Below are positions 25,301 to 32,567 of a stretch of 34,472 nucleotides of DNA, in pieces (positions within the stretch are counted from its first letter, which is position 1; every line of letters begins with the position of its first letter). The stretch is from the NCBI GenBank assembly GCA_024691875.1, contig JAILNG010000038.1:1-34472 (forward strand). The letters are read 5' to 3'. A program made the position numbers and the translations under genes. The DNA is from Lachnospiraceae bacterium (GTDB taxonomy: Bacteria; Bacillota; Clostridia; Lachnospirales; Lachnospiraceae). The notes below the pieces were generated by a model that was given only the letters and a program-made list of their open reading frames with translations, ran no database searches and was not told the origin of the DNA.

Positions 25301-25850
25301 ATGCGGTGTAAGGCAGGGACTCTATACACCCACGCCTTCTCCTTTCCCTACAAGAACGCCCATACCTACGATAACACCTACGCCCACCATGACACCGGAT
25401 GAATTCTACAGTTTCCTTTCGGGCATGAATGCGTTGCTGAATCCTTCCGCGACACCCACTCCCGCAAAAGCAGGCGAGGGAGGTCTTGAAACAGGCGGCG
25501 AAGGTGTTTACTGGTACGAAGGTGAAGGTTCCGAAATGGGAACGGGTACAGATGTGGAGCTTTATGCAACTCCCACTCCCGTACCTACTCCTACTCCCAC
25601 ACCGACACCCACTCCCACTCCTTCGCCCACTCCTGCACCGGATACCGGTGAGAACGGCGATACGGGGGATTCCGGCGGCGTCCTTGATCCCGATGCTTCC
25701 GGCAGTTCAAGCGATCCTCTTGATACAGGAGGGTCCGTCGATCCTAACGACATTGATGCAGCTGCGATCCCTCCCGATGTGGATTCGGGAGGCGGCACGG
25801 GAACCGGCGATGAAGAAAACAACGACGGTGATCCCGATCCTGACAATTGA
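22374..25850 (+). CDS. Class A penicillin-binding protein (transglycosylase and transpeptidase) with long Thr-Pro-rich tail
   Basis: The 1158-residue enzyme makes and cross-links peptidoglycan outside the membrane. A membrane segment lies at ~33-58. The GT51 domain has EDERFWQHEGID with catalytic Glu near 115, and GASTITQQLLKN at 146-157. The transpeptidase domain has STFK (498-501), SMN (557-559) and KSGTT (698-702). A Cys-bearing segment (CTKCGKLAIHGLC, later CDCHIKVKIC) follows. The last ~300 residues alternate Thr-Pro linkers with small patches (MMSWFAELFTKLK, DEFYSFLSGM, CVECG) and end in Gly/Asp-rich sequence. ATG at 22374 has GGAAGG upstream. The tail is unusually long and may cross the wall or bind partners. 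Confidence 0.95.
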   Translation: MDYSKNEINKSIHQLKSRSKRISTTFSVSGFRLMLLAAIGIIVIGMFAGVGVLNGVIASSPSLDNVSVVPEGYVTRFFYTDGTVSQTLIGAGGNREYVSLDNVPDYVYNAFVAIEDERFWQHEGIDVRSILRSINEVIRKRSLGTGASTITQQLLKNQVFKGGNETNDFQKIVRKIQEQYLAVQLESITDKKLILEYYLNTINLGQGCYGIEMASTTYYGKSAQDLTISEAAVLACIAQSPTYMNPYRYPEDNKDRRNGEYGVLKKMLNNNFITKEQYDEAIADTEDVYARIHNYVSANSGRSYYTYFTDEVISALMRDLQAAGYSTSQASDLIYTGGLSVYTTQDREVQEIVDEVLNDESLWPTIGQGSYYDIDYALSVLKADGTTIHYQLYHFLEYFNYFVGSSTTRIRIYGGMYDLMSTNKMYIESCVEEFRKAKVQEGDTILGERFTETLEPQISFVMMDHSTGAIVGLSGGRGEKIGNRVLDRATDSLRSVGSTFKVLAAYLPAFDTGTLTLASALDDSPYFYPDTIKKVSNWYGANTYRGLRTTRLGISYSMNILACRTLEKVTPIVAFDYLKNLGFTSLVEYEVGKDGYGYTDIGVPLALGGLTNGVTNLELTAAYAAIANKGVYNTPYYYSKVLDHNGNVLLEHKPSSRQVMKNSTAFLLTSAMQDTLKSSVGTAAVAAFKNYPMSLAGKSGTTTDNFDLWFEGYSPYYTAGIWEGFDIAYYIDTTNTHEILWREIMERVHAAKELPEAGFPVPDSVTTAEICTKCGKLAIHGLCDKYEGGNCIKTEYFAKGTVPTEYCDCHIKVKICNKTGLLAQEGCDDVTEKVLLIKEEGEIWTPVDTDMTILSPTPTPSGYVLPTATPDPLAPNTPTPTVTKTPTPTPYGYVAPLTHDDMMSWFAELFTKLKVVLTASPENEAFFTENEAVLDSIALELTPVPSVTPVYISTKEQVNYKTTDTKYIVPHGYCVECGVRQGLYTPTPSPFPTRTPIPTITPTPTMTPDEFYSFLSGMNALLNPSATPTPAKAGEGGLETGGEGVYWYEGEGSEMGTGTDVELYATPTPVPTPTPTPTPTPTPSPTPAPDTGENGDTGDSGGVLDPDASGSSSDPLDTGGSVDPNDIDAAAIPPDVDSGGGTGTGDEENNDGDPDPDN
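25565..25640 (+). repeat. Thr-Pro coding microsatellite in the PBP tail
   Basis: The coding strand repeats ACTCCCACT-like units that encode alternating Thr-Pro, Pro-Ser and Ala-Pro. The tract is prone to slippage in multiples of 6 bases, which would alter linker length without breaking the frame. Confidence 0.75.
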
Positions 25851-25866
25851 TCGATCGTAAAAGCAA

Positions 25867-25907
25867 AAAATACGTAGTCAATGCTTAACGCAATGACTAC
25901 GTATTTT
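25867..25907. terminator. Bidirectional terminator between the PBP gene and the mrp-type gene
   Basis: A 14-bp perfect stem AAAATACGTAGTCA/TGACTACGTATTTT (25867-25880 with 25894-25907) around a 13-base loop that can add a small TGC/GCA stem. A-run on one side and T-run on the other serve both convergent genes. Confidence 0.88.
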
Positions 25908-25926
25908 AATTTCTGAAATTCAAGTT

Positions 25927-26790
25927 CTACTTTACGGGGAAAGTGCTTTCGATGAAATCTGCCGCACCGACCAATTCCTCGATCAATACGTCTTCAACCA
26001 TTCCCTCGTCTACAGCTTCCGCAACCTTGCTGTTAACAGGCAACTTTGCAAGGCACTTTAAGCCATACTTTTCACAAGTCTCATCAACGTGGCTTTTTCC
26101 GAATACGGGAATCTGCTTTCCGCAATCGGGGCACTTGATGTAACTGTAGTTTTCGACTATTCCGAGGATGGGAACGTTCATGGCCTTTGCCATGTTAACG
26201 GCCTTTCCTACGATCATTGAAACCAGTTCCTGAGGGCTGGTAACCACAATGATACCATCAACGGGAAGAGACTGGAACACAGTAAGGGGAACATCTCCTG
26301 TCCCGGGAGGCATGTCCACAAACATATAGTCTACATCTCCCCAAACAACCTCTGTCCAGAACTGCTTAACAGTTCCTGCGATGATGGGTCCTCTCCAAAG
26401 TACGGGAACTTCTTCACTGTCAAGAAGAAGGTTAATACTCATAATTTCAGATCCGTTACGGGAAACCGCAGGCATAATGCCCATTTCATTGCCCTGAGCT
26501 CTTTCCTTGATGCCAAAGCTCTTGGGAATTGAAGGTCCTGTAATATCTGCATCCAAAACTGCTGTTTTGTATCCTTTACGGTTCATCATAACCGTGAGAC
26601 AACTTGTCACAAGTGACTTACCAACGCCACCCTTACCGGAAACTACCGCAATAACCTTTTTGATACTGCTGTACTGGTTACAAGGCTCATGTAAGTCTTT
26701 TTGTCTTGAAGCACAATCAGCTGAACAGGAAGCGCAATTTCCGCCGCAATCCTGAGGTGTCTGCTGATCGTTCTTTTCATTTTCTGCCAT
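25927..26790 (-). CDS. Mrp/NBP35-family iron-sulfur scaffold ATPase
   Basis: The 287-residue protein has the deviant Walker A SGKGGVGKS (51-59), then the SIMIBI ATPase fold with DADITGPSIPK and the FVDMPPGTGD strand-loop. C-terminal CPDCG (near 218) is the bridging Cys pair that holds an Fe-S cluster between two subunits. The N-terminus adds a Cys cluster (CGGNCASCSADC), like the ferredoxin-like extension of NBP35. Members assemble and pass Fe-S clusters to apo-proteins in the cytoplasm. ATG at 26790 follows AAGGAGG. A clear promoter lies just upstream, so the gene appears to be a single-gene unit. Confidence 0.93.
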   Translation of the reverse strand: MAENEKNDQQTPQDCGGNCASCSADCASRQKDLHEPCNQYSSIKKVIAVVSGKGGVGKSLVTSCLTVMMNRKGYKTAVLDADITGPSIPKSFGIKERAQGNEMGIMPAVSRNGSEIMSINLLLDSEEVPVLWRGPIIAGTVKQFWTEVVWGDVDYMFVDMPPGTGDVPLTVFQSLPVDGIIVVTSPQELVSMIVGKAVNMAKAMNVPILGIVENYSYIKCPDCGKQIPVFGKSHVDETCEKYGLKCLAKLPVNSKVAEAVDEGMVEDVLIEELVGAADFIESTFPVK

Positions 26791-26824
26791 GATTGACTAC
26801 CTCCTTAAAAACTCGCAATAAAAC

Positions 26825-26853
26825 ATTATAACTCATTAAATAATATTTGTAAA
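26825..26853 (-). promoter_or_regulatory. Promoter of the mrp-type gene
   Basis: TTTACA (26848-26853), 17-base spacer and TATAAT (26825-26830) on the minus strand, directly after the stop of the LtaS-like gene. No terminator separates the two. Confidence 0.75.
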
Positions 26854-26861
26854 GCAAGGTT

Positions 26862-29144
26862 TCATCTGCTGTCGGTTTCATTACCGATAGCCAGCCGGTA
26901 ATAATCGTTTTGTATGATACGAAGTGAGATCTCAAATTTGTTGTTCACGAAGGATATGCATGCGTCTACATAGCCCTCCGGGACCTGACTTTTGTCGACC
27001 AGATAGGTCACCTTCCTTGAAACCGCATTATACTGCACTCTGTCGGTAATAAAGCTCTTATCGTAAAGCATTGCGATGTGGAAGGACTTGGGATCTAAAA
27101 CATCCGTGCCCGCCAAAAGCCTTGAATCGTACTCCGCTCCGAAAAGGTTTAAAAGCGTCGGAACGATGTCCACCGTACAGCAGGGAGTTTCCACCACTAC
27201 CGGTTCTTTCATTCCTGCGCAATAACAAATGAAGGAATTTTCAAAAGAGCCGAAATTCAGTCCCGCCACTTCTGTCTTATCAGTGAGCGGATTACCGCAG
27301 ACATCGCACAGCTCGTTAAACTGCTTCGTAGTGGGGATACCGTAAGGGAAATGATCGTTTGTGAGAACGATCACCGTATCTTCAAGACATCCCGCTTCGG
27401 AAAGCCTTGCGATGATCTCCGTCACCATGTCTTCCACTTCCAGATTGCAGGCAATGAAAGACTTGACGCCCTCCGAACATTCCAGCGGATCCACAATGTC
27501 TCTGTGCGTGAAGCACATGGGATTGTGCACAAGGCTGGTATCTTTGCTGTGTATGTTGTAGTAAGGGTGATGTCCCGAATAAGTCATGTAATAAGCCGAA
27601 AACTGCTTAACTTTCCCGTTTTCATCTCTTTGAGAAAGGTAGTCATCAAGCGTCTGTTTAGCTGTTTCGTAGTCCGAGGTGGGTCTTCCCTCATGACTCC
27701 AGGTCATCTTTCCTTTCTTGTCCCGGACTCCGTTGATCAGCGAATAATCCCTGAAGCGGATAAAATCATAACCTATGTTCGGATGAGTCAGGTATCTGTT
27801 GTAATAAGATCCGTTGTTACCGTGATAGCCATAGCTCTGAACGCCATGAGTCTTAAGATGATTTGCAAGCGTAAAAGGCATACTGCGGTTCGCGGAGAGT
27901 TCAAAGGTCGTGTTCGTCTTAAGTTCTTCGTTTGTACCGACAGTATTTGGCATGAGCCCCGTCAAAAAGGCATACTCTCCGTTTGTGGTGACAGCTTTGA
28001 ACGTCCCGTAATAATTTTTAAACACAAAGCCGTTATTGGACATCATATAAAGTGTGGGGGTGAGTTCCTTATTTATCATCTTTGAAGTGAAGCTTTCCGC
28101 GCAGATCATAATAAGGTTCTTTCCCTCAAAATATCCGGTAAAATCGTTGGAGTAGGAATGATCGGCGTTCTTCACCCACTCATTAAGAGAAAGCAGCTCT
28201 GCATTTTTCGTTTCGGATGCGATCTTCTCAAAATCTATGTTTACCACCTGAGGATGAGGCGTGGGTGTTGGCGTAAATGTTGGTGTGGGAGTGATCGTGG
28301 GTGTAGCTGTGGCTTCCGGCTCTCTCGTCGGTTCCGGAGTCGGCTCCGCAGTCGGCAATGGGATCAATGTAGCAGTGGGTGCGGGTGTTTCACTCGCCCC
28401 CGCCATGAGGACCTCCATATCCGCACTTTCAAATTTTATGGTCCGACCGGACTGCAGTCTTCCCACAAGTCTGTCTTCAACATTTAATCTAAAGGAAGTT
28501 ATAACTCCGAAATTAACAACATTGCTGTCCACCACTCCGGGATGCGAGGCATATGAAGAATAGAGGCTGTGGGCCCCTCCCTCGAAAATCGCCATTCCTC
28601 CGACCGTTCCGAAAAGAAGCACAAAGCTAAAAACTGTATAGATCAGCACGCTGATAATATGCTTTCTTCTTCGTGTCCAGTAGTGAATTGCAAGAGCCTG
28701 AAAGATCACAAAAACCGCCAAAAGGATAAGGATCTCCGGGATCTTGTCAGTGACAGCTGTTTTAAAATCATCACCGAAATCGGCGGCCGCCTGTTTTCCG
28801 AGTCCGACCTCCGAAAGTGTCAGATAGGTTTGAAAACGGCCGTAGTAGCATACCTGTGCGATGGTCCAAAGATCAGCCGCAAGCATGATAATACCGTTTA
28901 ATATCAGATTTACGATCCTGGGGAAAAATGAAAAAAGCGAGGCTAAAATAAAGCCCTCTGCCAAAGAAAAAAGCGAGATCCAGACCCATTGGAAGGTGAA
29001 TCCGTGACCTTGCATGATACCAAAAACAATTTCAAGGGTTAAAAAATAAAGGGAAAGAAGCCCTGCTCTTGAGAGCATTCCTTTCCATTCCGCTTCGAAA
29101 AATCCCAGTGTATTGTATTTTCTTAATTTCATGCGACTTTTCAT
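26862..29144 (-). CDS. LTA-synthase-like membrane sulfatase/phosphotransferase
   Basis: The 760-residue protein has about five N-terminal membrane segments (to ~200), then a Thr-Pro-rich linker (about 248-298), then an alkaline-phosphatase-fold domain. That domain has NLIMICAESF, the nucleophile region AVTTNGEYAFLTG (Thr near 386), SYGYHGN and VLTNDHFPYG with metal ligands. Such enzymes move glycerol-phosphate or related groups from lipids to teichoic-acid-like polymers outside the membrane. An in-frame start 108 bases upstream is not preferred: ATG at 29144 has AGGGG eight bases upstream and gives MKSRMKLRK. The exact polymer is unknown. The linker resembles the one in the neighbouring PBP. 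Confidence 0.88.
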   Translation of the reverse strand: MKSRMKLRKYNTLGFFEAEWKGMLSRAGLLSLYFLTLEIVFGIMQGHGFTFQWVWISLFSLAEGFILASLFSFFPRIVNLILNGIIMLAADLWTIAQVCYYGRFQTYLTLSEVGLGKQAAADFGDDFKTAVTDKIPEILILLAVFVIFQALAIHYWTRRRKHIISVLIYTVFSFVLLFGTVGGMAIFEGGAHSLYSSYASHPGVVDSNVVNFGVITSFRLNVEDRLVGRLQSGRTIKFESADMEVLMAGASETPAPTATLIPLPTAEPTPEPTREPEATATPTITPTPTFTPTPTPHPQVVNIDFEKIASETKNAELLSLNEWVKNADHSYSNDFTGYFEGKNLIMICAESFTSKMINKELTPTLYMMSNNGFVFKNYYGTFKAVTTNGEYAFLTGLMPNTVGTNEELKTNTTFELSANRSMPFTLANHLKTHGVQSYGYHGNNGSYYNRYLTHPNIGYDFIRFRDYSLINGVRDKKGKMTWSHEGRPTSDYETAKQTLDDYLSQRDENGKVKQFSAYYMTYSGHHPYYNIHSKDTSLVHNPMCFTHRDIVDPLECSEGVKSFIACNLEVEDMVTEIIARLSEAGCLEDTVIVLTNDHFPYGIPTTKQFNELCDVCGNPLTDKTEVAGLNFGSFENSFICYCAGMKEPVVVETPCCTVDIVPTLLNLFGAEYDSRLLAGTDVLDPKSFHIAMLYDKSFITDRVQYNAVSRKVTYLVDKSQVPEGYVDACISFVNNKFEISLRIIQNDYYRLAIGNETDSR
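28255..28402 (-). repeat. Thr-Pro coding tract in the LtaS-like gene
   Basis: The coding strand carries degenerate ACNCCN repeats that encode a linker such as TPTITPTPTFTPTPTPHP. It joins the membrane domain to the enzyme domain and looks like the tract in the PBP gene about 2.6 kb away. Confidence 0.75.
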
Positions 29145-29177
29145 CAAAACTGCCCCTGTGTACAACTTATCGGATTT

Positions 29178-29205
29178 ATTATAGACAATCTGAAAATAAT
29201 TGCAA
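29178..29205 (-). promoter_or_regulatory. Promoter of the LtaS-like gene
   Basis: TTGCAA (29200-29205), a 16-base spacer and a perfect TATAAT (29178-29183) on the minus strand, about 34 bases before the start codon, placed just after the flavodoxin terminator. Confidence 0.65.
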
Positions 29206-29232
29206 GGAATTGTTGGCGGGATTTTCAGACTA

Positions 29233-29271
29233 AATGAAAAGGAGCGAAACATCCGCCGACATTTCGCTCCT
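29233..29271 (-). terminator. Terminator of the DUF3793-flavodoxin operon
   Basis: On the minus strand AGGAGCGAAA pairs with TTTCGCTCCT (29262-29271 with 29240-29249) around a 12-base loop, followed by TTTTCATTT. A GC-rich 10-bp stem plus T-run is a typical intrinsic terminator. Confidence 0.88.
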
Positions 29272-29294
29272 CTTTCAACACAATTTACCTTAAT

Positions 29295-29717
29295 CTATGC
29301 CAATGCTTCTCCAAGCTTCTTGCATGCAGCAACTCCGTCATCGTCGGGTGCTTCATTGCACATTACACTGTCGCAGGCAAGAACTGCGCCGTCTGCCTTG
29401 CATGTGTCTTCCCAGGTCCTGATCCATTCTCCGTCTCCCCAACCGTAGGAACCGAAAAGTGCGATCTTCTTTCCCGAAAGTGCGCTCTCGCAAGACTGGA
29501 ACATAGGAGCAAATTCAGACTCCTCAAGCTCTTCAGCGCCCATAGCGGGGCATCCGAAAGCAATTGCGTCAACGCTTCCAACAAGGTCTGCACTAAACTG
29601 TGCCGCAGTGTATGTCGTAACCTCGGCTCCTGCTGCTTTTGCACCTTCCGCAACCGCATTTGCCATAGCCTCGGTGTTTCCTGTACCGCTCCAATAAACA
29701 ACTGCCACTTTACTCAT
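29295..29717 (-). CDS. Flavodoxin
   Basis: The 140-residue protein begins MSKVAVVYWSGTGNTEAMA, where SGTGNTE is the FMN phosphate loop. GCPAMGAEELEE and FGSYGWGDGEW are the 60s and 90s loops that pack on the flavin. It is a soluble one- or two-electron carrier that can stand in for ferredoxin when iron is scarce. ATG at 29717 follows AAAAGGA. It lies 28 bases after the DUF3793 gene and shares its promoter, which is covered by two dyads. A terminator follows. This context supports control by metal or iron supply. Confidence 0.93.
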   Translation of the reverse strand: MSKVAVVYWSGTGNTEAMANAVAEGAKAAGAEVTTYTAAQFSADLVGSVDAIAFGCPAMGAEELEESEFAPMFQSCESALSGKKIALFGSYGWGDGEWIRTWEDTCKADGAVLACDSVMCNEAPDDDGVAACKKLGEALA

Positions 29718-29745
29718 GATAATACCATCCTTTTAATAATATAAT

Positions 29746-30300
29746 TTATGAACAGCTCACAATGAGCCGGTCAATCGATCTGTTTTGCCTGTAAGCTTCC
29801 AGGTAAGCTCCCTTACAACGTTTGTACCTGTCAAAGGTGCATCTGGCGGATTCTTCGTTGCAGTAGACCTTCCAGGTTCCGGTGAATTTTTCTCCCTTAC
29901 CCTTATTTTTGATAAAGGCTTTCACATCTTCGGGCGGATAGCCGAGAAACAATCCGATCTCATGTGGAAAGTCACTGCTTTTCCTGAGTCTTTTTGAAAG
30001 CTCAACCACACAAAGATCCGCATTGCTTAAGGGATAGGCCCTGGCACTTAATATGCTTCGTGCTTCCTCAGTATTAAGATCCTTTTCCAGATCTCCGATC
30101 CTGTACATGTAGAGCAGAATGTACTTTTCAGTGTACTTTAACGGAAGCAGCCTCAGCCCCTTAGGAACCAAAAGTTTGTTAATTTCTCTGAGTTCTCTCG
30201 TAAAACTCTCTCTGTCTTCCGCAGGTGCGGTAAAAAGATTCCCCGTCTTAAGCCCCGCCATGGTGGGTGAGCATTGATCTACAATTATCTCTTCAGGCAT
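29746..30300 (-). CDS. DUF3793-family protein
   Basis: The 184-residue cytoplasmic protein matches what I recall of DUF3793: LPLKYTEKYILLYMYRIGDL, then RSSDFPHEIGLFLGYPPEDVKAFI and a conserved WKVYCNEESA with a basic C-terminal tail. The family is of unknown function and in Clostridia often sits beside a flavodoxin gene, as here. An ATG at 30309 lies on the ribosome site itself; ATG at 30300 has AAAGGA eight bases upstream and is chosen. The gene is first in the operon. A link with iron or haem supply is inferred from the flavodoxin and the operators. Confidence 0.85.
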   Translation of the reverse strand: MPEEIIVDQCSPTMAGLKTGNLFTAPAEDRESFTRELREINKLLVPKGLRLLPLKYTEKYILLYMYRIGDLEKDLNTEEARSILSARAYPLSNADLCVVELSKRLRKSSDFPHEIGLFLGYPPEDVKAFIKNKGKGEKFTGTWKVYCNEESARCTFDRYKRCKGAYLEAYRQNRSIDRLIVSCS

Positions 30301-30324
30301 GCAACTCATCCTTTCGGCTTATCT

Positions 30325-30342
30325 GGTTAGCTTCCGCTAACC
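30325..30342. promoter_or_regulatory. Operator 2 of the flavodoxin operon
   Basis: A perfect dyad GGTTAGC-ttcc-GCTAACC. It lies at about +7 to +24 from the expected transcription start. Its core is the same as operator 1 and it is 31 bases from it, centre to centre, close to three helical turns. The half-site resembles DtxR-family (iron/manganese) boxes with TTAGG/CCTAA cores, but the spacer differs. Confidence 0.75.
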
Positions 30343-30354
30343 CAAGCAGTCGTA

Positions 30355-30383
30355 ATGTTAGCATACGCTAACCACAATGTCAA
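30355..30383 (-). promoter_or_regulatory. Promoter of the DUF3793-flavodoxin operon
   Basis: A perfect TTGACA (30378-30383), a 17-base spacer and TAACAT (30355-30360) on the minus strand. Operator 1 occupies most of the spacer and overlaps the -10, so a bound repressor would block RNA polymerase. Confidence 0.85.
30357..30372. promoter_or_regulatory. Operator 1 of the flavodoxin operon
   Basis: A perfect dyad GTTAGC-atac-GCTAAC between the -35 and -10 boxes. It shares all six half-site bases with operator 2. Confidence 0.78.
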
Positions 30384-30396
30384 GTGGTTTTTAAGC

Positions 30397-30424
30397 AAAA
30401 AAATGGACCGGTATGCACCGGTCC
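30397..30424 (-). terminator. Terminator of the M48 protease gene
   Basis: GGACCGGT pairs with ACCGGTCC (30405-30412 with 30417-30424) around a 4-base loop; on the minus strand a T-run (ATTTTTTT) follows. It lies five bases after the protease stop codon. Confidence 0.9.
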
Positions 30425-30429
30425 GCAAT

Positions 30430-31656
30430 TTATTTTTCTTTCAATAACTCGTCCACAGCCGCTATCCTCTGACTGAGTGTGGGATGGCTGTACTCCAGCT
30501 TAACCAGTAAGGGCGAAGGAGAAAGATTTGAATAATTCTCTTTAGCCAGCTTCTTTAAAGCACTCTTTAACTGCTCTCCGTAACCTTCTTCCACTGCCTG
30601 TCTGTCCGCACCGTACTCGGCTTTTCTTGAAAAATAATTTACGCACAAGCTAAAAATGGGCGAAAATATAGCGTACTCCACTGACATTATGAGGATGATC
30701 GCAAAGCCGTAATTCAAACTTTCAAATCCAAAATCCGTGAAAATTGCGGGAGTTCTTAAAGTCAGCCAGACCAAAACTCCGATCACCAGCATCTGTACAA
30801 ATGTCAGAAAGCGATTTCTGAGAGTATCCTTGTGTAAGCCGTGTCCCATTTCATGTGCAAAAACCGCACAGATCTCATCCACGGTAAAGTTTTGTACCAA
30901 AGTATCGTAAAGCACGATGGTCTTCATCTTTCCAAAGCCTGTGAAATAGGCATTTGACTTTGTCGTTCTTCTGGATGCATCCATGACGTTAATCGCCCTG
31001 ACCTTATAATTATGCTTTTCCAGAAGGGCATTGATCTTTTCCTTTAATTCTCCGTCTTCAAGAGGAGTAAACTTGTTAAAAAGCTTACTGAACACAGGAA
31101 AAAGAAATGTGATCATTAAAATCAGCAATGTCATCACAATTGCAAACACCAGAATGATCCAATCCCCGAAGGATTCGTGGAGCCCAAAAAGCATGGATGA
31201 GATTCCCACCATTAAGATCATAGTCAGAATGTAGCTCTTTATCGCATCGGCGAAAAATGTTTTCGGCTTTGTCTTGTTAAAGCCGTACTTCTGCTCGATA
31301 ACCATGGTGTCATACCATGAGAAAGGAAGCATCAAAACCTCAACAAACGAATTTAAAAGCATTACTCCCAGGATCTGCGTAAATTGATTCTCCGGGAACA
31401 GCCCCGCAAACAAGGCATATGCATTCGTGGCCAAAAGCAGTATTTCAAGGACGAAAGTGACTGTATTACTGATAAGACTGAATTTTTCGTTTTCATAATG
31501 GTAAGCTTTCCATTTTGCATAGGTTTCGCTGTCGTACACATCGGCCACATTGTCCGGGATCTTGTTATTTGCCGAGCGCAGCCGAATAACATTGATCATG
31601 CGCCGGTAAATAAATACGACTGCAAAAACAATAAGTGCCATAATCTTAAAATTCAT
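30430..31656 (-). CDS. M48-family membrane metalloprotease (Ste24/CAAX protease type)
   Basis: The 408-residue membrane protein has several hydrophobic segments and the zinc site HEMGH (near 270), with the third ligand Glu expected in EYGADRQAVEEG. The N-terminal part (DVYDSETYAKWKAYHYENEKFSLI) and WYDTMVIEQKYGFNKT match the Ste24-type N-domain. Such enzymes cut near membranes in protein quality control. There is no prenylation in bacteria, so the substrate is unknown. ATG at 31656 follows GGAGGG. Promoter upstream and terminator downstream show it is a single-gene unit. Confidence 0.92.
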   Translation of the reverse strand: MNFKIMALIVFAVVFIYRRMINVIRLRSANNKIPDNVADVYDSETYAKWKAYHYENEKFSLISNTVTFVLEILLLATNAYALFAGLFPENQFTQILGVMLLNSFVEVLMLPFSWYDTMVIEQKYGFNKTKPKTFFADAIKSYILTMILMVGISSMLFGLHESFGDWIILVFAIVMTLLILMITFLFPVFSKLFNKFTPLEDGELKEKINALLEKHNYKVRAINVMDASRRTTKSNAYFTGFGKMKTIVLYDTLVQNFTVDEICAVFAHEMGHGLHKDTLRNRFLTFVQMLVIGVLVWLTLRTPAIFTDFGFESLNYGFAIILIMSVEYAIFSPIFSLCVNYFSRKAEYGADRQAVEEGYGEQLKSALKKLAKENYSNLSPSPLLVKLEYSHPTLSQRIAAVDELLKEK

Positions 31657-31681
31657 CTCATAACCCTCCGACTTTTTTAAG

Positions 31682-31711
31682 ATTATAGCACTTTTATTTT
31701 TTTATTGTAAA
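31682..31711 (-). promoter_or_regulatory. Promoter of the M48 protease gene
   Basis: TTTACA (31706-31711), an 18-base spacer and a perfect TATAAT (31682-31687) on the minus strand, about 26 bases before the start codon. Confidence 0.7.
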
Positions 31712-31723
31712 GAACTGACGTGC

Positions 31724-32557
31724 TTATATTATGGTTTCTCCCGAATGAACGTAATCAAGCTGATCTCCCATTATCGCCTTCATCACTTCAAAAGCAGTTG
31801 TTCCCGTACAATGACAGGTTACAAAGCGAGTGGGATAATTCTTAAGCTCCTTTGCAATATCTTTGATCTCTTCCAATTCTTTCTCCGTGTAGTCCGTCTT
31901 TTTCATCAGATGGAAACCGCTTACCGCAAGATCAGGGGCTTTTCCGTATTTATCAATGAACGCGTCCGTAATACTGAGGATCCCATTGTGTGCACAGCCG
32001 GAGACCAGTACGCTCTTCTCTCCTTCACGTATCACAAGATAATGCTCATGTTTGAACTCATCCTCCATGTATCCTTCCGCAGTTTTCTCAAGTATCCTTT
32101 TATTTGTAAAAGGCAGAGGATGACTTCTCTTTTTTAACGTAAAAAGTTCCAATCCTTCATCTATTACGTAATCGCCATTTATCATTTTAAGCTGAGGCAG
32201 CTTAAGTATCTCCTTATCTATACCGATGTATCTGTACCTGTTCTCTCCGGCACTTTCTCCGTCGTCGGCATAGTACTCTGCCCCGGCGGCGTCCTGAAAT
32301 AATATGCCTGCTTGAGGATTCAGCTTTGCAAAAGGCAAAATCCCCCCGGAATGGTCATAGTGCCCGTGGCTCAGGATCATAAGGTCAACGCCGGTGAGAT
32401 CGATCCCAAGTTTTTTTGCGTTTTCAAGCGTTTCGGCGCTCGGCCCCAGATCAAAGAGAAGTTTGTGACCGTTCGCCTCAATGTAAAAAGACAGACCGTG
32501 GGCATTAGCGCAGCCCGCGACTCCCTCAGTGTTTTCAATAAGATTTATTATCTTCAT
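31724..32557 (-). CDS. MBL-fold metallo-hydrolase
   Basis: The 277-residue protein has the metallo-beta-lactamase motif SHGHYDHSGG, then GCAHNGI and the C-terminal VTCHCTGTTAF. The layout resembles the group annotated as 7,8-dihydropterin-6-yl-methyl-aminobenzene phosphate synthase-like, common in Clostridia, but the substrate cannot be read from sequence. An in-frame start 63 bases upstream lies inside the preceding gene; ATG at 32557 has AAGGAGG five bases upstream and gives MKIINLIENTEG. The gap to the flavin reductase gene is ten bases, so they form an operon. Confidence 0.88.
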   Translation of the reverse strand: MKIINLIENTEGVAGCANAHGLSFYIEANGHKLLFDLGPSAETLENAKKLGIDLTGVDLMILSHGHYDHSGGILPFAKLNPQAGILFQDAAGAEYYADDGESAGENRYRYIGIDKEILKLPQLKMINGDYVIDEGLELFTLKKRSHPLPFTNKRILEKTAEGYMEDEFKHEHYLVIREGEKSVLVSGCAHNGILSITDAFIDKYGKAPDLAVSGFHLMKKTDYTEKELEEIKDIAKELKNYPTRFVTCHCTGTTAFEVMKAIMGDQLDYVHSGETII

Positions 32558-32567
32558 TTGATCCTCC

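Noticed and set aside
25562-25846. Minus-strand frame with Val-Gly repeats
   Set aside because: Complement of the Thr-Pro tract in the PBP gene.
27351-28085. 244-residue plus-strand frame
   Set aside because: Antisense to the LtaS-like gene; composition and motifs belong to the other strand.
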